DNA of 64,000 nt from JBJHDF01 sp050486405 (GTDB taxonomy: Bacteria; Pseudomonadota; Gammaproteobacteria; Pseudomonadales; Cellvibrionaceae). The notes below the pieces were generated by a model, which was given only the letters and a program-made list of their open reading frames with translations, made no database searches and was not told the origin of the DNA. Location of the stretch: contig JBJHDF010000004.1 in NCBI GenBank assembly GCA_050486405.1, positions 132,437 through 196,436 on the forward strand, in the 5' to 3' direction. The position numbers and the translations under genes were made by a program. Positions 16,260 to 24,691 of this stretch are shown here, piece after piece; the stretch's first letter is position 1; the number at the start of each line of letters is the position of its first letter.

Positions 16260-16957
16260 TGTTCGTACCTGCGCGCCAGCGCCGCCGGATCGGTCCCGCG
16301 CCAGTAGGCCAGACGCAGACGCCACATCAGCAGTATGGTGCGCCAGGTGCCGCGCCGGTCCCACCGGCGACCAGAGGTGGTAATGCGCTGACGCAGGCAC
16401 AGGGGGCGGGACAGACGCTTCAGGCGCCTGCTGATTTCGATATCCTCCATCAATGGCTGGTCGGGAAAGCCACCCACCTGCCGGAAGGCCTCGCAGGTCA
16501 TAAACAAGCCCTGATCGCCGGTGGCGATTCCGGTCAGGCAGGAGCGCCGGTTCATCAGCCAGGCGGTGGGCTTGAGCCAGAAGGAACGGCCGTCGATGCG
16601 CACATCAAAGCGCCCCCAGACCCGCTTGCCCCCGGCCAGGCCGTCCCCGATCGCCGCCGGGGCCGCTTCCGGCAGCCGGCTGTCGGCGTGCAGAAACAGC
16701 AAAACCTCACCCCGGGCACGGCTGGCGCCGGCATTCATCTGCCGCGCCCGTCCCACCGGTGCGTCTATCACGGTATAGCCGGCCTCGCGTGCCAGCTCGG
16801 CGCTGCGGTCGTCACTGCCGCCGTCCACCAGTATCACCTCCACAGTGGGACTGCTTTGCAGAGGCGACAGGTGTGCCAACAGCCCCGGCAGTTGTGCTGC
16901 CTCGTTGCGCATGGGCACAACGATGGAGAGGCGGATTTGGCTCGGGGCCTCCGGCAT
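16256..16957 (-). CDS. TIGR04283-type family 2 glycosyltransferase, arsenosugar-associated
   Basis: 233 residues with a GT2 fold: IRLSIVVPMRNEAAQLPGLL, VDGGSDDRS, RARQMNAGASRARGEVLLFLHADS (metal-binding acidic motif), and the acceptor region GDQGLFMTCEAFRQVGGFPD then MEDIEIS. This family accompanies ArsS and TIGR04282 in arsenosugar clusters and is proposed to add sugars to the arsenic compound or a related small molecule; the exact reaction here is inferred. It lies 4 bases after the fusion oxidoreductase gene and overlaps the next gene, so all three form one operon. Confidence 0.88.
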   Translation of the reverse strand: MPEAPSQIRLSIVVPMRNEAAQLPGLLAHLSPLQSSPTVEVILVDGGSDDRSAELAREAGYTVIDAPVGRARQMNAGASRARGEVLLFLHADSRLPEAAPAAIGDGLAGGKRVWGRFDVRIDGRSFWLKPTAWLMNRRSCLTGIATGDQGLFMTCEAFRQVGGFPDQPLMEDIEISRRLKRLSRPLCLRQRITTSGRRWDRRGTWRTILLMWRLRLAYWRGTDPAALARRYEQ

Positions 16958-16961
16958 GGGC

Positions 16962-19148
16962 TTACTCCTGCCCGCGACCGGACCCGCCCCGGCGCCAGCG
17001 ATGGTAGCGCTCTACCCAGCGCAGCAGCGCTTGCGGAGCCTGGGCTTTTTTCCATTCCCCGGCGGCGTACTTGTTGGCCTCCGCCATTGTCGGGTAGGCG
17101 TGGATGGTGCCGAGTATCTTGTTCAGCCCCAGACCGTAACGCATGGCGAGCACAAATTCCGCCAGCAGATCGCCGGCCCCGACGCCAACGATGGTCACCC
17201 CCAGAATCCGGTCCTTACCCGGCGGGGTGAGCACTTTGACAAAGCCCTCGGTGGTGCTGTCGGCGATGGCGCGGTCCAGATCGCGCAGTTCGAAGCGCGT
17301 CACTTCAAAGGCGACACCCTGTTCCCGGGCCTCGCTTTCGTTGAGGCCCACCCGGGCGATCTCCGGGTCGATAAAGGTGGTGCGCGGAATCACCGAGCAG
17401 TCCACCCGAAAACGTTTGAACTGGCCAAACAGCGCGTTTACCGATGCGTACCAGGCCATATGGGCGGCGGTGTGAGTGAACTGGTAGGGGCCGGCCACAT
17501 CACCCACGGCGTAAATATTGGGGTAGAGAGTTTCCAGATAGTCGTTGGTGACGATCGTGCGCTCGGTGGCAATGCCCAGTTCCTCCAACCCGTAGCCGCT
17601 CAGGCGCGGCTGCCGGCCGACGGCGCACAGCAGCGCATCAAACCCGACCCGGGCTTCGGCACCGCTGCCGTCCTGTCCGGGCGCTTCCAGCACCAGTTGT
17701 TTACTCTGCCCCTGCTGCTCACAGCGCAGGGGCCGGTGACCCAGCAGCAATTCGACACCGTCCGCCGCCAGGCTGCGCGCCGCCAGTTCCGACACCTCGT
17801 CGTCTTCCCGGGCGAGCAATCGATCAGCCATCTCCACCAGCGTGACGCGGGAACCGAGCCGGGCAAAACACTGGGCCAGTTCGCAGCCGATGGGGCCGCC
17901 GCCGAGCACCAGCAGCCGCTCCGGTGGCGCGTCCAGTTTGGCGAACTCATCCCAGAGGGTATCACTGGTCACGTAACCCACCTGTTCCAATCCTGGCAGC
18001 GGCGGCACCACCGGTTGAGCACCGGTAGCAATCACAATACTGCGTGCAGTCAGGCGCCGACTGTCGCCATCGTTCAGCGCCACCTCCACCGTCCAGGGAT
18101 CAACCAGGCGAGCGTACCCCTGCAGTACTTCCACCCCCAGCCCCGTATAGCGCTCAACACTATCGTGGGGCTCAACCTCGGCGATCACGCGTTTTACCCG
18201 GGCCATCACCTCCCGGAAGCTGAACCGGGGTGGTTGCGCGCGCAGACCGTAGCGCTCGGCGTAAGCCATCTGATGCGCCACCCTGGCACTTTTGATCAGT
18301 GCCTTGCTGGGCACGCAGCCATAGTTGAGACAGTCGCCGCCCATTTTGTGGCTTTCGATCAGCGTGACCCGGGCTTTTACCGTGGCGGCAATATAGGCCG
18401 ACACCAGTCCCCCGGCACCGGCGCCAATGACGATCATATTGCGGTCGAACGTTTTCGGGCGCCGCCATTTTTTATAAACCCGACGACGCTGCACCAGACG
18501 CACAAGACCCCGGGCCACCCAGGGGAAAATGCCGAGCAGGACAAACGAAAGAATCAGCGTCGGTGACAGTATGCCGGACACGCTTTCCAGCGAGGCCAGT
18601 TGAGTACCGGCATTGATGTACACCGCCGTACCGGCCAGCATGCCCACCTGGCTGACCCAATAGAAGGTCCAGGTTTTGATGGGTGTCAAACCCATCACCA
18701 GATTGATGACAAAAAACGGAAAGGCCGGCACCAGGCGCAGGGTGAACAGGTAGAAAGCGCCGTCGCGCTCAATACCGGCGTTGATCGCTTTCAGCCGGTC
18801 GGCAAAGCGGCCTTGCACCGTATCGCGCAACAGAAAGCGCGCCACCAGAAACGCCAGGGTGGCGCCGATACTGGACGCAAAAGACACCAGCAGCACGCCC
18901 TGCCAGAAACCGAACAGCGCGCCCGCCGCCAGGGTCATGATGGTGGCGCCCGGCAGCGACAGGGCGGTAACGGCGATGTAAAAGGCAAGAAACGCCAGTG
19001 GAATCAGTAAGGGGTAGGCCGCCAACCACTGGGAAAACCTATGTTGACTCGCCTGCAGACTTTCCAGCGTCAGATACTGATTCAGATCAAGCGCGAAAAA
19101 GAGCAACACAGCAGCAGCGAGCGCGACCAGCAGTAACCATTTTTTCAT
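16962..19148 (-). CDS. VTT-domain membrane protein fused to a pyridine nucleotide-disulfide oxidoreductase
   Basis: 728 residues. Residues 1-220 form an integral membrane VTT/DedA-like domain (ALSLPGATIMTLAAGALFG, LRLVPAFPFFVINLVMGLTPI). From about 235 a mercuric reductase-like enzyme follows: FAD-binding VIGAGAGGLVSAYIAA, redox disulfide GGDCLNYGCVPSKALI, NAD-binding VLGGGPIGCELAQ, FAD site YAVGDVAG and the dimer motif HAYPTMAEA. It is an FAD/NAD(P)H oxidoreductase tied to the inner membrane; the substrate is unknown. The second ATG was chosen, with AGGG eight bases upstream. It heads an operon with two arsenosugar-type glycosyltransferases. Confidence 0.9.
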   Translation of the reverse strand: MKKWLLLVALAAAVLLFFALDLNQYLTLESLQASQHRFSQWLAAYPLLIPLAFLAFYIAVTALSLPGATIMTLAAGALFGFWQGVLLVSFASSIGATLAFLVARFLLRDTVQGRFADRLKAINAGIERDGAFYLFTLRLVPAFPFFVINLVMGLTPIKTWTFYWVSQVGMLAGTAVYINAGTQLASLESVSGILSPTLILSFVLLGIFPWVARGLVRLVQRRRVYKKWRRPKTFDRNMIVIGAGAGGLVSAYIAATVKARVTLIESHKMGGDCLNYGCVPSKALIKSARVAHQMAYAERYGLRAQPPRFSFREVMARVKRVIAEVEPHDSVERYTGLGVEVLQGYARLVDPWTVEVALNDGDSRRLTARSIVIATGAQPVVPPLPGLEQVGYVTSDTLWDEFAKLDAPPERLLVLGGGPIGCELAQCFARLGSRVTLVEMADRLLAREDDEVSELAARSLAADGVELLLGHRPLRCEQQGQSKQLVLEAPGQDGSGAEARVGFDALLCAVGRQPRLSGYGLEELGIATERTIVTNDYLETLYPNIYAVGDVAGPYQFTHTAAHMAWYASVNALFGQFKRFRVDCSVIPRTTFIDPEIARVGLNESEAREQGVAFEVTRFELRDLDRAIADSTTEGFVKVLTPPGKDRILGVTIVGVGAGDLLAEFVLAMRYGLGLNKILGTIHAYPTMAEANKYAAGEWKKAQAPQALLRWVERYHRWRRGGSGRGQE

Positions 19149-19277
19149 TGTCATGACCCTGTCAGCTCGGCTACAACCAGTCGTTTGAGGTTCGCAATCA
19201 TTACACGGGAGTCGGTGGCAGGCCGATATCGTCTCGCGTATAGTAAGTTAATATCGGGTTCTCGTCACCAACCCACA

Positions 19278-19308
19278 CTCGGTTCCGAGCTAGTCGGTTC
19301 CGGACTAG
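19278..19308. promoter_or_regulatory. Two adjacent palindromes sharing CGGTTCCG
   Basis: CTCGGTTCCGAG and CTAGTCGGTTCCGGACTAG lie one after the other in the 212-bp gap between two divergent genes. Both hold CGGTTCCG, 14 bases apart in direct orientation. They may be an operator pair for the ATP-grasp gene or the oxidoreductase operon; no regulator is linked. Confidence 0.4.
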
Positions 19309-19360
19309 CGCCGGGTTGATACTCGAGAGTCCACCCATAGGTTCCATCCAGGAGGTATTT

Positions 19361-20605
19361 ATGAACCAGCGCGAAGCCAAACACAACGTCAACCCCGACA
19401 AAGGCTACATCGCCCTGTTGGGCTGGTCCCTGAACGCCGTGGAGGCCGCCGACCGTTTTGATCGGCGCTATATCGTGGTGGCCCCGGACTGGGCTGAGGA
19501 ATACTGCCAGAAGCACGACATCCCCTACCTGCCGTGGAACTTCGAGCGCCTCAATGATCGCTCCATGGAGATTGCCGAGACGCTGAAGGACATGGGCGTA
19601 GATGTGGCCATTCCCCTGTTCGAGGAAACCGTGGAGTGGGCCGGCGCCATCAACTCCGTGCTGCTCGACAACCCACGCCTGTTTGGTCAGGCGCTGTTGC
19701 TGCGCGATAAATCCCTGATGAAACGCCGCGCGCAACTGGGCGGCATTCGCGTGGGCATTTTCGAAGAGGCGCACGACAAGGAAGACGTGGTGCGTTTTCT
19801 CAAGCGCGTCAACCAGACGCTGCTGAAACTCGACGGTGACCCCAATGACCCCATTCATCTCAAGGCCTTTGACAAAGCCGGCTGTCTGGGCCACCGGGTG
19901 ATCCGCACACCCGACGAAGTGGATACCATTCCCGACGAGGAATTTCCGGTGTTGATGGAATCTCACCTGGACGGCTGGGAGTTTGCCGTCGAGGCCTGGA
20001 TTCACAACGGCAAGATCTGTTTTCTCAACATATCCGAATATGTCACTCTCGGCTACTCGGTGTTTGTCCCCGCCTCACCGGAGCTGGAAAAATACCGGCC
20101 AAAAATCCGCGAACAGATCGAAAAGCTGATCAAGACTTTCGATATTGATTTCGGCTTTGTGCACCCCGAGTATTTCGTCACCAGTGACGGCGAAATGTAC
20201 TTTGGCGAAGTCGCCTATCGGCCGCCGGGCTTCAAGGTGTTTGAACTGCTGGAGCGCGCCTACGGCTTCAACGCCTATCAGGCGTTGATACTGTCCTTTG
20301 ACCCCAAAACCACAGAAGAGGAAATCAATAACTTCTTCCCCCGGGAAGTGGTCGACGCCAGAGGACACGCCGGCTGCTTCGGTGTCTACCCACGCCGCCG
20401 CGTGGTCAGCCGACTGGAAATTCCGGAGGAAACGGAAAGCCACGAGTACTTTGAATCCCACGAGCTGACACCGCCCGTGGAGGAAACCGTCACCAAGCGC
20501 ACCGCCTTTGGCACCCACTGGGGCCTGGTGTATTTCTTCGGCGACGACCCGCACGAGATTCGCGATCTGCTCAAGCGTCAGGAAGAGCTGGATTTCTATG
20601 TATAA
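19361..20605 (+). CDS. ATP-grasp domain ligase-like protein
   Basis: 414 residues with an ATP-grasp arrangement: an N-terminal Rossmann-like part (YIALLGWSLNAVEAADRFDRRYIVV), a substrate/ATP region (FGQALLLRDKSLMKRRAQLGGIRVG; VLMESHLDGWEFAVEAWIHNGKI), and a metal/ATP segment (DFGFVHPEYFVTSDGEMYFGEVAYRPPG, with the Glu and Asp residues expected for Mg-ATP). ATP-grasp enzymes join a carboxylate to an amine or thiol through an acyl phosphate; the substrate is unknown. AGGAGGT precedes the ATG. It is followed 60 bases later by the putative cysteine-protease-like gene; I infer a functional pair. Confidence 0.85.
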   Translation: MNQREAKHNVNPDKGYIALLGWSLNAVEAADRFDRRYIVVAPDWAEEYCQKHDIPYLPWNFERLNDRSMEIAETLKDMGVDVAIPLFEETVEWAGAINSVLLDNPRLFGQALLLRDKSLMKRRAQLGGIRVGIFEEAHDKEDVVRFLKRVNQTLLKLDGDPNDPIHLKAFDKAGCLGHRVIRTPDEVDTIPDEEFPVLMESHLDGWEFAVEAWIHNGKICFLNISEYVTLGYSVFVPASPELEKYRPKIREQIEKLIKTFDIDFGFVHPEYFVTSDGEMYFGEVAYRPPGFKVFELLERAYGFNAYQALILSFDPKTTEEEINNFFPREVVDARGHAGCFGVYPRRRVVSRLEIPEETESHEYFESHELTPPVEETVTKRTAFGTHWGLVYFFGDDPHEIRDLLKRQEELDFYV

Positions 20606-20665
20606 TGGAACAGAGTTCCATTGATTCGGGCCACAGGCCCCGCAACCGCCTGACAGGGGGAGCGC

Positions 20666-22690
20666 TTGCAATCCGATCCGGATAACGGCACAGAGCAGCA
20701 GCGGACACTGGACAACCTGGCCCACCGACTCGACGATGCCGTGGCCGCGCTGGCACAGACCCGCGACTTCGCCAAGGTCACCAAAATACGACGGGTGTTT
20801 GACAGTGCGCGGCGCCTGCTGCTGCACGAAGGTGGCTGCGCCGCGCTCGAAACGCGGGCCCAGGCGCTTGAGGAGGCCGGCGTCTTTTACGGCACCGATT
20901 GGGCGCAGCCGCAAATCCTGCTGCCGCGCCTGAGCAAGGGCGCGCTGACCAGCGCCGATGCGGACACCGTAGTAATTGAAGCCATCAGTCAGCTGCGCCT
21001 GTTGGCCGTGGCGCTGGGCAACTACCGCCATCCATCAGTGTCCAGTGAGCAGGCCCACCATTTTCTCACCCAGGTCCTTGCCATCAATCTCAGCCTGCTG
21101 TTCAACCCGCCCGGCGAAGCCGAGCGCCAGCGTCAGGGCCGGCTGGCCCTGGTGCCACAACAACTGTTGCGGCATCTGGCCGAACGCATCGGCTACGAAT
21201 ATGTGATCGATCAGTTGATTGGGGAGATCTGGCGCATTCTGCAGCAGCGCCCCATACAGGTGGACAGCGTCAAGCAGATGATCACCCAGATCGCCGTCTG
21301 CCAACTCAACCCGGATATCGATCTGGGCGCCAGTGGCAAGGGCGCCGACCGCCTGATCAGCAGCCTCTACGGCACCACCCGGGCCTGTCGCGAAGACCCG
21401 GGCATAGACGTGTATCAGGAGCGTCTGAACGCCATGGACAGCGGCGCCCTGCAATACGAGGCCACCGGTTTTGCCCGGGCCATGCACGACACCGGGCTGG
21501 TATCGCCCTACCACGCGGTATTGCTGCGCCACCTGCTCGACCGGGGCGAACACCTGCTGTCCGAGGCGCTGGGGCTATCCAGCACCGGGCGCGATTGCCT
21601 GCTGTGCTACGGTGGACTGGTGCAGGCGCTAATCCGCGAAGCGGTGCACCCGGCCACCGCCCAGGCCGTATACGGCCTGGCGCTGCTGCTGGAAAGGGGC
21701 ATCCTCTACCATCCAGCCGTGGCGCCGGCACTGTGGCGGCAACTGGCGCTGCCGCTGTCGGAACAGTCGCAGCAGCGCATTCGCCTGTCCTTCGGCGACA
21801 GCCTGCCGGCCAGCGTCTGGCTGTTGCAGGGCGTGCTGTGCATGCTCGGCCAACCACTGGGTGTCGGCCAGGGCAACAACCCCACCTGCCAGTCCGCCCG
21901 GGCCCTGTCCATGTGGGCCTACAACGACCCGGATTACCTGTTGCAGATGGTGGTCTGGGCCGCCCGGGACAACGAGATCATTATTCATTTCGAAGGCCAG
22001 GCCCTGTCGTCCCGGGACAGCATCGGCGGCGTGGCCGCCGAACTGCCCATGGATCTGGACCCGGTATCTCTGCTGGTAGTGCCGCATCTGGATCGCATCT
22101 ATGCGGAAATGGGCCGGCGCTGCGCCGGTCGCGAGGGCGACCCCCATCGCTGGATCAACCCCGAATTCCACGGCTGGTGGTCCGGTCGCGGCTTTCGCAT
22201 CAACGTTGACGTCAGCAGCGGCCAACTGACCGAACTGGATGATTTTCTGCGCCACTTCTACGCCAGTTACCACCCCTATTACAACGGCAACCAGCCGCTG
22301 ATCCACCCCCAGCCGGCCGGCATCGCCATCACCGACAGCGCCGCGCGCTTTGTCGGCTGGCACGCCATTACCATACTGCGCGTGATGCTCGATCCAAAGG
22401 AGCAGATGCGGGTGTATTTCTACAACCCCAATAACGACAGTGGCCAGAACTGGGGCGATGGCGTGGAAGTCAGCACCGCCGGCAGCGGCGAGCGTTTTGG
22501 CGAAGCGTCACTGCCGTTCGAGCAGTTTGCCTCGCGCCTGTACATCTTTCATTACGACCCGCTGGAGCGCGGCGAACTGGCCAACATCAGCGACGATGAA
22601 CTGCAGCGGGTCAAGGGGTTGATCTATCGCAGTTGGGGCGCCGACCGCGTACCGGCCAGCGAACTGCAGGCCACTGTGGGTCCGCAATAG
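20666..22690 (+). CDS. Large hypothetical protein with a possible papain-like Cys-His-Asn triad
   Basis: 674 residues, no family recognised. Residues 1-390 are mostly helical (SQLRLLAVALGNYRHPSVS, PQQLLRHLAERIG). The C-terminal third holds a pattern seen in papain-fold proteins: Cys408 in QGNNPTCQSARALSMW at a helix start, His566 in FVGWHAITI, then Asn587/Asn589 in VYFYNPNNDSGQNW. This suggests a cysteine peptidase or transglutaminase-like enzyme, but it is inference from residue spacing. The start is a TTG with AGGGGGAG just upstream; no ATG alternative was found close by. It is probably co-transcribed with the ATP-grasp gene. Confidence 0.75.
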   Translation: MQSDPDNGTEQQRTLDNLAHRLDDAVAALAQTRDFAKVTKIRRVFDSARRLLLHEGGCAALETRAQALEEAGVFYGTDWAQPQILLPRLSKGALTSADADTVVIEAISQLRLLAVALGNYRHPSVSSEQAHHFLTQVLAINLSLLFNPPGEAERQRQGRLALVPQQLLRHLAERIGYEYVIDQLIGEIWRILQQRPIQVDSVKQMITQIAVCQLNPDIDLGASGKGADRLISSLYGTTRACREDPGIDVYQERLNAMDSGALQYEATGFARAMHDTGLVSPYHAVLLRHLLDRGEHLLSEALGLSSTGRDCLLCYGGLVQALIREAVHPATAQAVYGLALLLERGILYHPAVAPALWRQLALPLSEQSQQRIRLSFGDSLPASVWLLQGVLCMLGQPLGVGQGNNPTCQSARALSMWAYNDPDYLLQMVVWAARDNEIIIHFEGQALSSRDSIGGVAAELPMDLDPVSLLVVPHLDRIYAEMGRRCAGREGDPHRWINPEFHGWWSGRGFRINVDVSSGQLTELDDFLRHFYASYHPYYNGNQPLIHPQPAGIAITDSAARFVGWHAITILRVMLDPKEQMRVYFYNPNNDSGQNWGDGVEVSTAGSGERFGEASLPFEQFASRLYIFHYDPLERGELANISDDELQRVKGLIYRSWGADRVPASELQATVGPQ

Positions 22691-22693
22691 GCG

Positions 22694-23650
22694 TCAATCG
22701 TTCAAGGCCCCGCCACAACTGCTGCCCTGACCGGCAGTGCAACCGTAGCAGTGATCCGCCACACAGATTTCCTCACCGTTCATATCCTGCTGCAACAGGT
22801 TTCGCAAATGGCGTCTTTTCCCGCCGGCGGGCAGCTGCAGCATCTGATTGAAATCGCAGTCGTAGAGGTAGCCCTGCCAGTCGACACTCACCAGAGTGCG
22901 GCACATGACGCCGTCGAGATTGTGCGGGGAATAATTGTCCTTGAGCAGTTGCATATAGTCGGCAAACTGGTTTTTGGAGATCAACATACTGCCAAAGCGC
23001 TGGATCGGCATATTGGCGAGGGTAAACAATTCGTTGAACACAATACCGAAGTGGCTGTGCAGCTCGCGCTTGTAGTCGGACTCCAGCGCTTTCTGTTCCG
23101 GTGGCAGTGTGGGGCCCAGTGGATTGTAAACCAGATTCAGCACCAGGCCGCTGCCGGGCCGGCCATAACCCAGGGCGTTGAGTTTTTGCAGCGCAGCGAT
23201 GCTTTTGTCGAACACGCCGTTGCCGCGCTGTTTGTCGACGTTGGCCGGGGAATAGCAGGGCATGGAAGCCACCACTTCCACCCGGTGCCGCGCCAGAAAC
23301 TCCGCCGTGCCCTCGTAGCCCGGCTCCAGCAGAATGGTCAGGTTGCAGCGATCCATGACCCTGACCCCCATAGCGCTGCAGGTTTCCACCAGCTCGCGGA
23401 ACTGGCCGTGCATTTCCGGCGCGCCGCCGGTGAGATCCAGGGTGGCGATGTTGCGCGCCTCCAGCACCCGGGGAATCAGCGCCACATTGTCCGGGGTCAT
23501 CATTTCCTTGCGCGTGGGACCGGCGTTGACATGACAGTGGACGCAGGTCTGGTTGCAGAGGTAGCCGAGATTGACCTGCAACGTATCCAGGGGCTTGCGG
23601 CGCAACACGGGAAAGTCCGTGGCTTCCAGCAATGGCAGGGTAGCGTGCAT
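22694..23650 (-). CDS. arsS: Arsenosugar biosynthesis radical SAM protein ArsS
   Basis: 318-residue radical SAM enzyme in which Cys32, Cys36 and Cys39 (LCNQTCVHCHVNAGP) bind the 4Fe-4S cluster. The family is thought to attach the adenosyl group of SAM to methylated arsenic. Other family segments: LDLTGGAPEMHGQFRELVE and the Cys-rich tail (DCDFNQML; CYGCTAGQGSSCGG). Relatives often carry selenocysteine in this tail; here every position is Cys and the frame needs no UGA readthrough. AGGAG lies seven bases before the ATG. It points towards the ATP-grasp pair and is separated from the glycosyltransferase operon by it. Confidence 0.92.
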   Translation of the reverse strand: MHATLPLLEATDFPVLRRKPLDTLQVNLGYLCNQTCVHCHVNAGPTRKEMMTPDNVALIPRVLEARNIATLDLTGGAPEMHGQFRELVETCSAMGVRVMDRCNLTILLEPGYEGTAEFLARHRVEVVASMPCYSPANVDKQRGNGVFDKSIAALQKLNALGYGRPGSGLVLNLVYNPLGPTLPPEQKALESDYKRELHSHFGIVFNELFTLANMPIQRFGSMLISKNQFADYMQLLKDNYSPHNLDGVMCRTLVSVDWQGYLYDCDFNQMLQLPAGGKRRHLRNLLQQDMNGEEICVADHCYGCTAGQGSSCGGALND

Positions 23651-23784
23651 GAGGCGGCTCCTGTTTTTCAGTTTACGAGCAGGGGTTACAGGCAGAGGCT
23701 GTAGACAGGGGATTCTGCTACAATATCTGTCGCAACTCACACCGCATTCTTGCACCCCGAAACAAAACTGTCGAGGCCATCTCC

Positions 23785-23838
23785 CTGAAACCTAAAGTCC
23801 TGAAACCTAAAGTCCTGAAACCTGAAGTCCTGAAACCC
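23785..23838 (+). repeat. 15-bp tandem repeat at the grxC start
   Basis: CTGAAACCTAAAGTC is repeated in tandem with one variant (third copy GAAGTC) and a partial fourth copy (CTGAAACCC). The unit is a multiple of three and stays in frame, adding a five-residue LKPKV block per copy, each beginning with a possible CTG start codon. Confidence 0.9.
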
Positions 23839-24090
23839 GTTACCCTGTACAGCTCCCAAAACTGTTCCTATTGTGTCGCCGCCAAGACTCTATTGCACCG
23901 CAAGGGCGTAACCGCGCTGCAGGAAATCGCCGTGGACCGGGAGCCGTCCCGGCGCGAGGAGATGGTGCGCCGCAGCGGGCGACGCACCGTGCCGCAGATT
24001 TTTATCGGCGAACACCATGTGGGCGGCTTCACCGACCTGCTGGCGCTGGAGCGGCAGGGCCAACTGGATGCCCTGCTCGCGCAATCGTAA
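23785..24090 (+). CDS. grxC: Glutaredoxin 3 (Grx type) with probable CTG start and repeated N-terminus
   Basis: The frame encodes a classical glutaredoxin: VTLYSSQNCSYCVAAKTLL with the CxxC active site, then EEMVRRSGRRTVPQIFIGEHHVGGFTDL, parallel to E. coli GrxC in length and sequence. It reduces disulfides and mixed disulfides using glutathione. Back to the in-frame TGA at 23650 there is no ATG, GTG or TTG before the CxxC motif. CTG codons occur at 23785, 23800, 23815 and 23830; the first has GAGG eight bases upstream and the last aligns with the usual N-terminus. The intervening 15-bp tandem repeats encode LKPKV units. Confidence 0.85.
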   Translation: MKPKVLKPKVLKPEVLKPVTLYSSQNCSYCVAAKTLLHRKGVTALQEIAVDREPSRREEMVRRSGRRTVPQIFIGEHHVGGFTDLLALERQGQLDALLAQS

Positions 24091-24092
24091 AT

Positions 24093-24614
24093 TTATCTCA
24101 TCCTCACCGGGTGATACTCATACTCACAGTAAGCCCCGTTGAGACGACAGACCCGCAGAATGGAATAGAGGGTCTGTGGCACCTGGTAGATCAGATGGCC
24201 GACGTCAGTCACAAAGTCATCAAAACCGCAGGCCATGGTGAAATCGGGATAGTACTGACACAGGCGCAGACCGCTCTGGTCGCACTGGCGTCCGGCACCG
24301 CAGCGTTCGCTGTACACCAGGGTGCTGCCGGTCAATGAAGGAATATCATTGACCCGGTATTCCACGCGGTAGTCGGCATGGCTGCGCACATTCCAGTAGA
24401 TTTCAAACAGACCGTCGTCAACGTAGGGGTCGACAATCAGCAATGGGTCGTACTCGTCTTCGGTACTCACCCCGTAGCTGTCGATAAAGTGGAAGGCGCG
24501 CAGCTCCGGTTCCGCGAAGGAACCGGGAGGAGGATCCAGTTGCCGCGCTTCGCCGCCACAGGCGGTGACCAAAGCCAGTGCAGAGACAATCAGCAGACAT
24601 TTGACGGGATTCAT
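24093..24614 (-). CDS. Putative lipoprotein, Cys-rich
   Basis: 173 residues with a signal peptide ending in the lipobox LVTAC, so predicted to be lipid-modified. The mature domain looks beta-rich (FEIYWNVRSHADYRVEYRVND) and has six further Cys residues (SERCGAGRQCDQ, LRLCQYY, MACGF, RVCRL, AYCEY), which may form disulfides in the periplasm. No family recognised. It converges on grxC with a gap of 2 bases. Confidence 0.7.
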   Translation of the reverse strand: MNPVKCLLIVSALALVTACGGEARQLDPPPGSFAEPELRAFHFIDSYGVSTEDEYDPLLIVDPYVDDGLFEIYWNVRSHADYRVEYRVNDIPSLTGSTLVYSERCGAGRQCDQSGLRLCQYYPDFTMACGFDDFVTDVGHLIYQVPQTLYSILRVCRLNGAYCEYEYHPVRMR

Positions 24615-24691
24615 GGCAATACTCCTTCAGTCCTGGGCACTTGTCTTTAGACTAATGCCCCCAGACTGAATCCAGCCTGAACAAAAGTTGT

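Noticed and set aside
22694..22760. Selenocysteine in ArsS
   Set aside because: The tail is encoded by ordinary Cys codons and the frame ends at a normal stop; no UGA readthrough is needed.
23785..23838. CRISPR-like repeat
   Set aside because: The 15-bp units are in tandem without spacers and lie within a coding frame. No CRISPR array was seen anywhere in the window.
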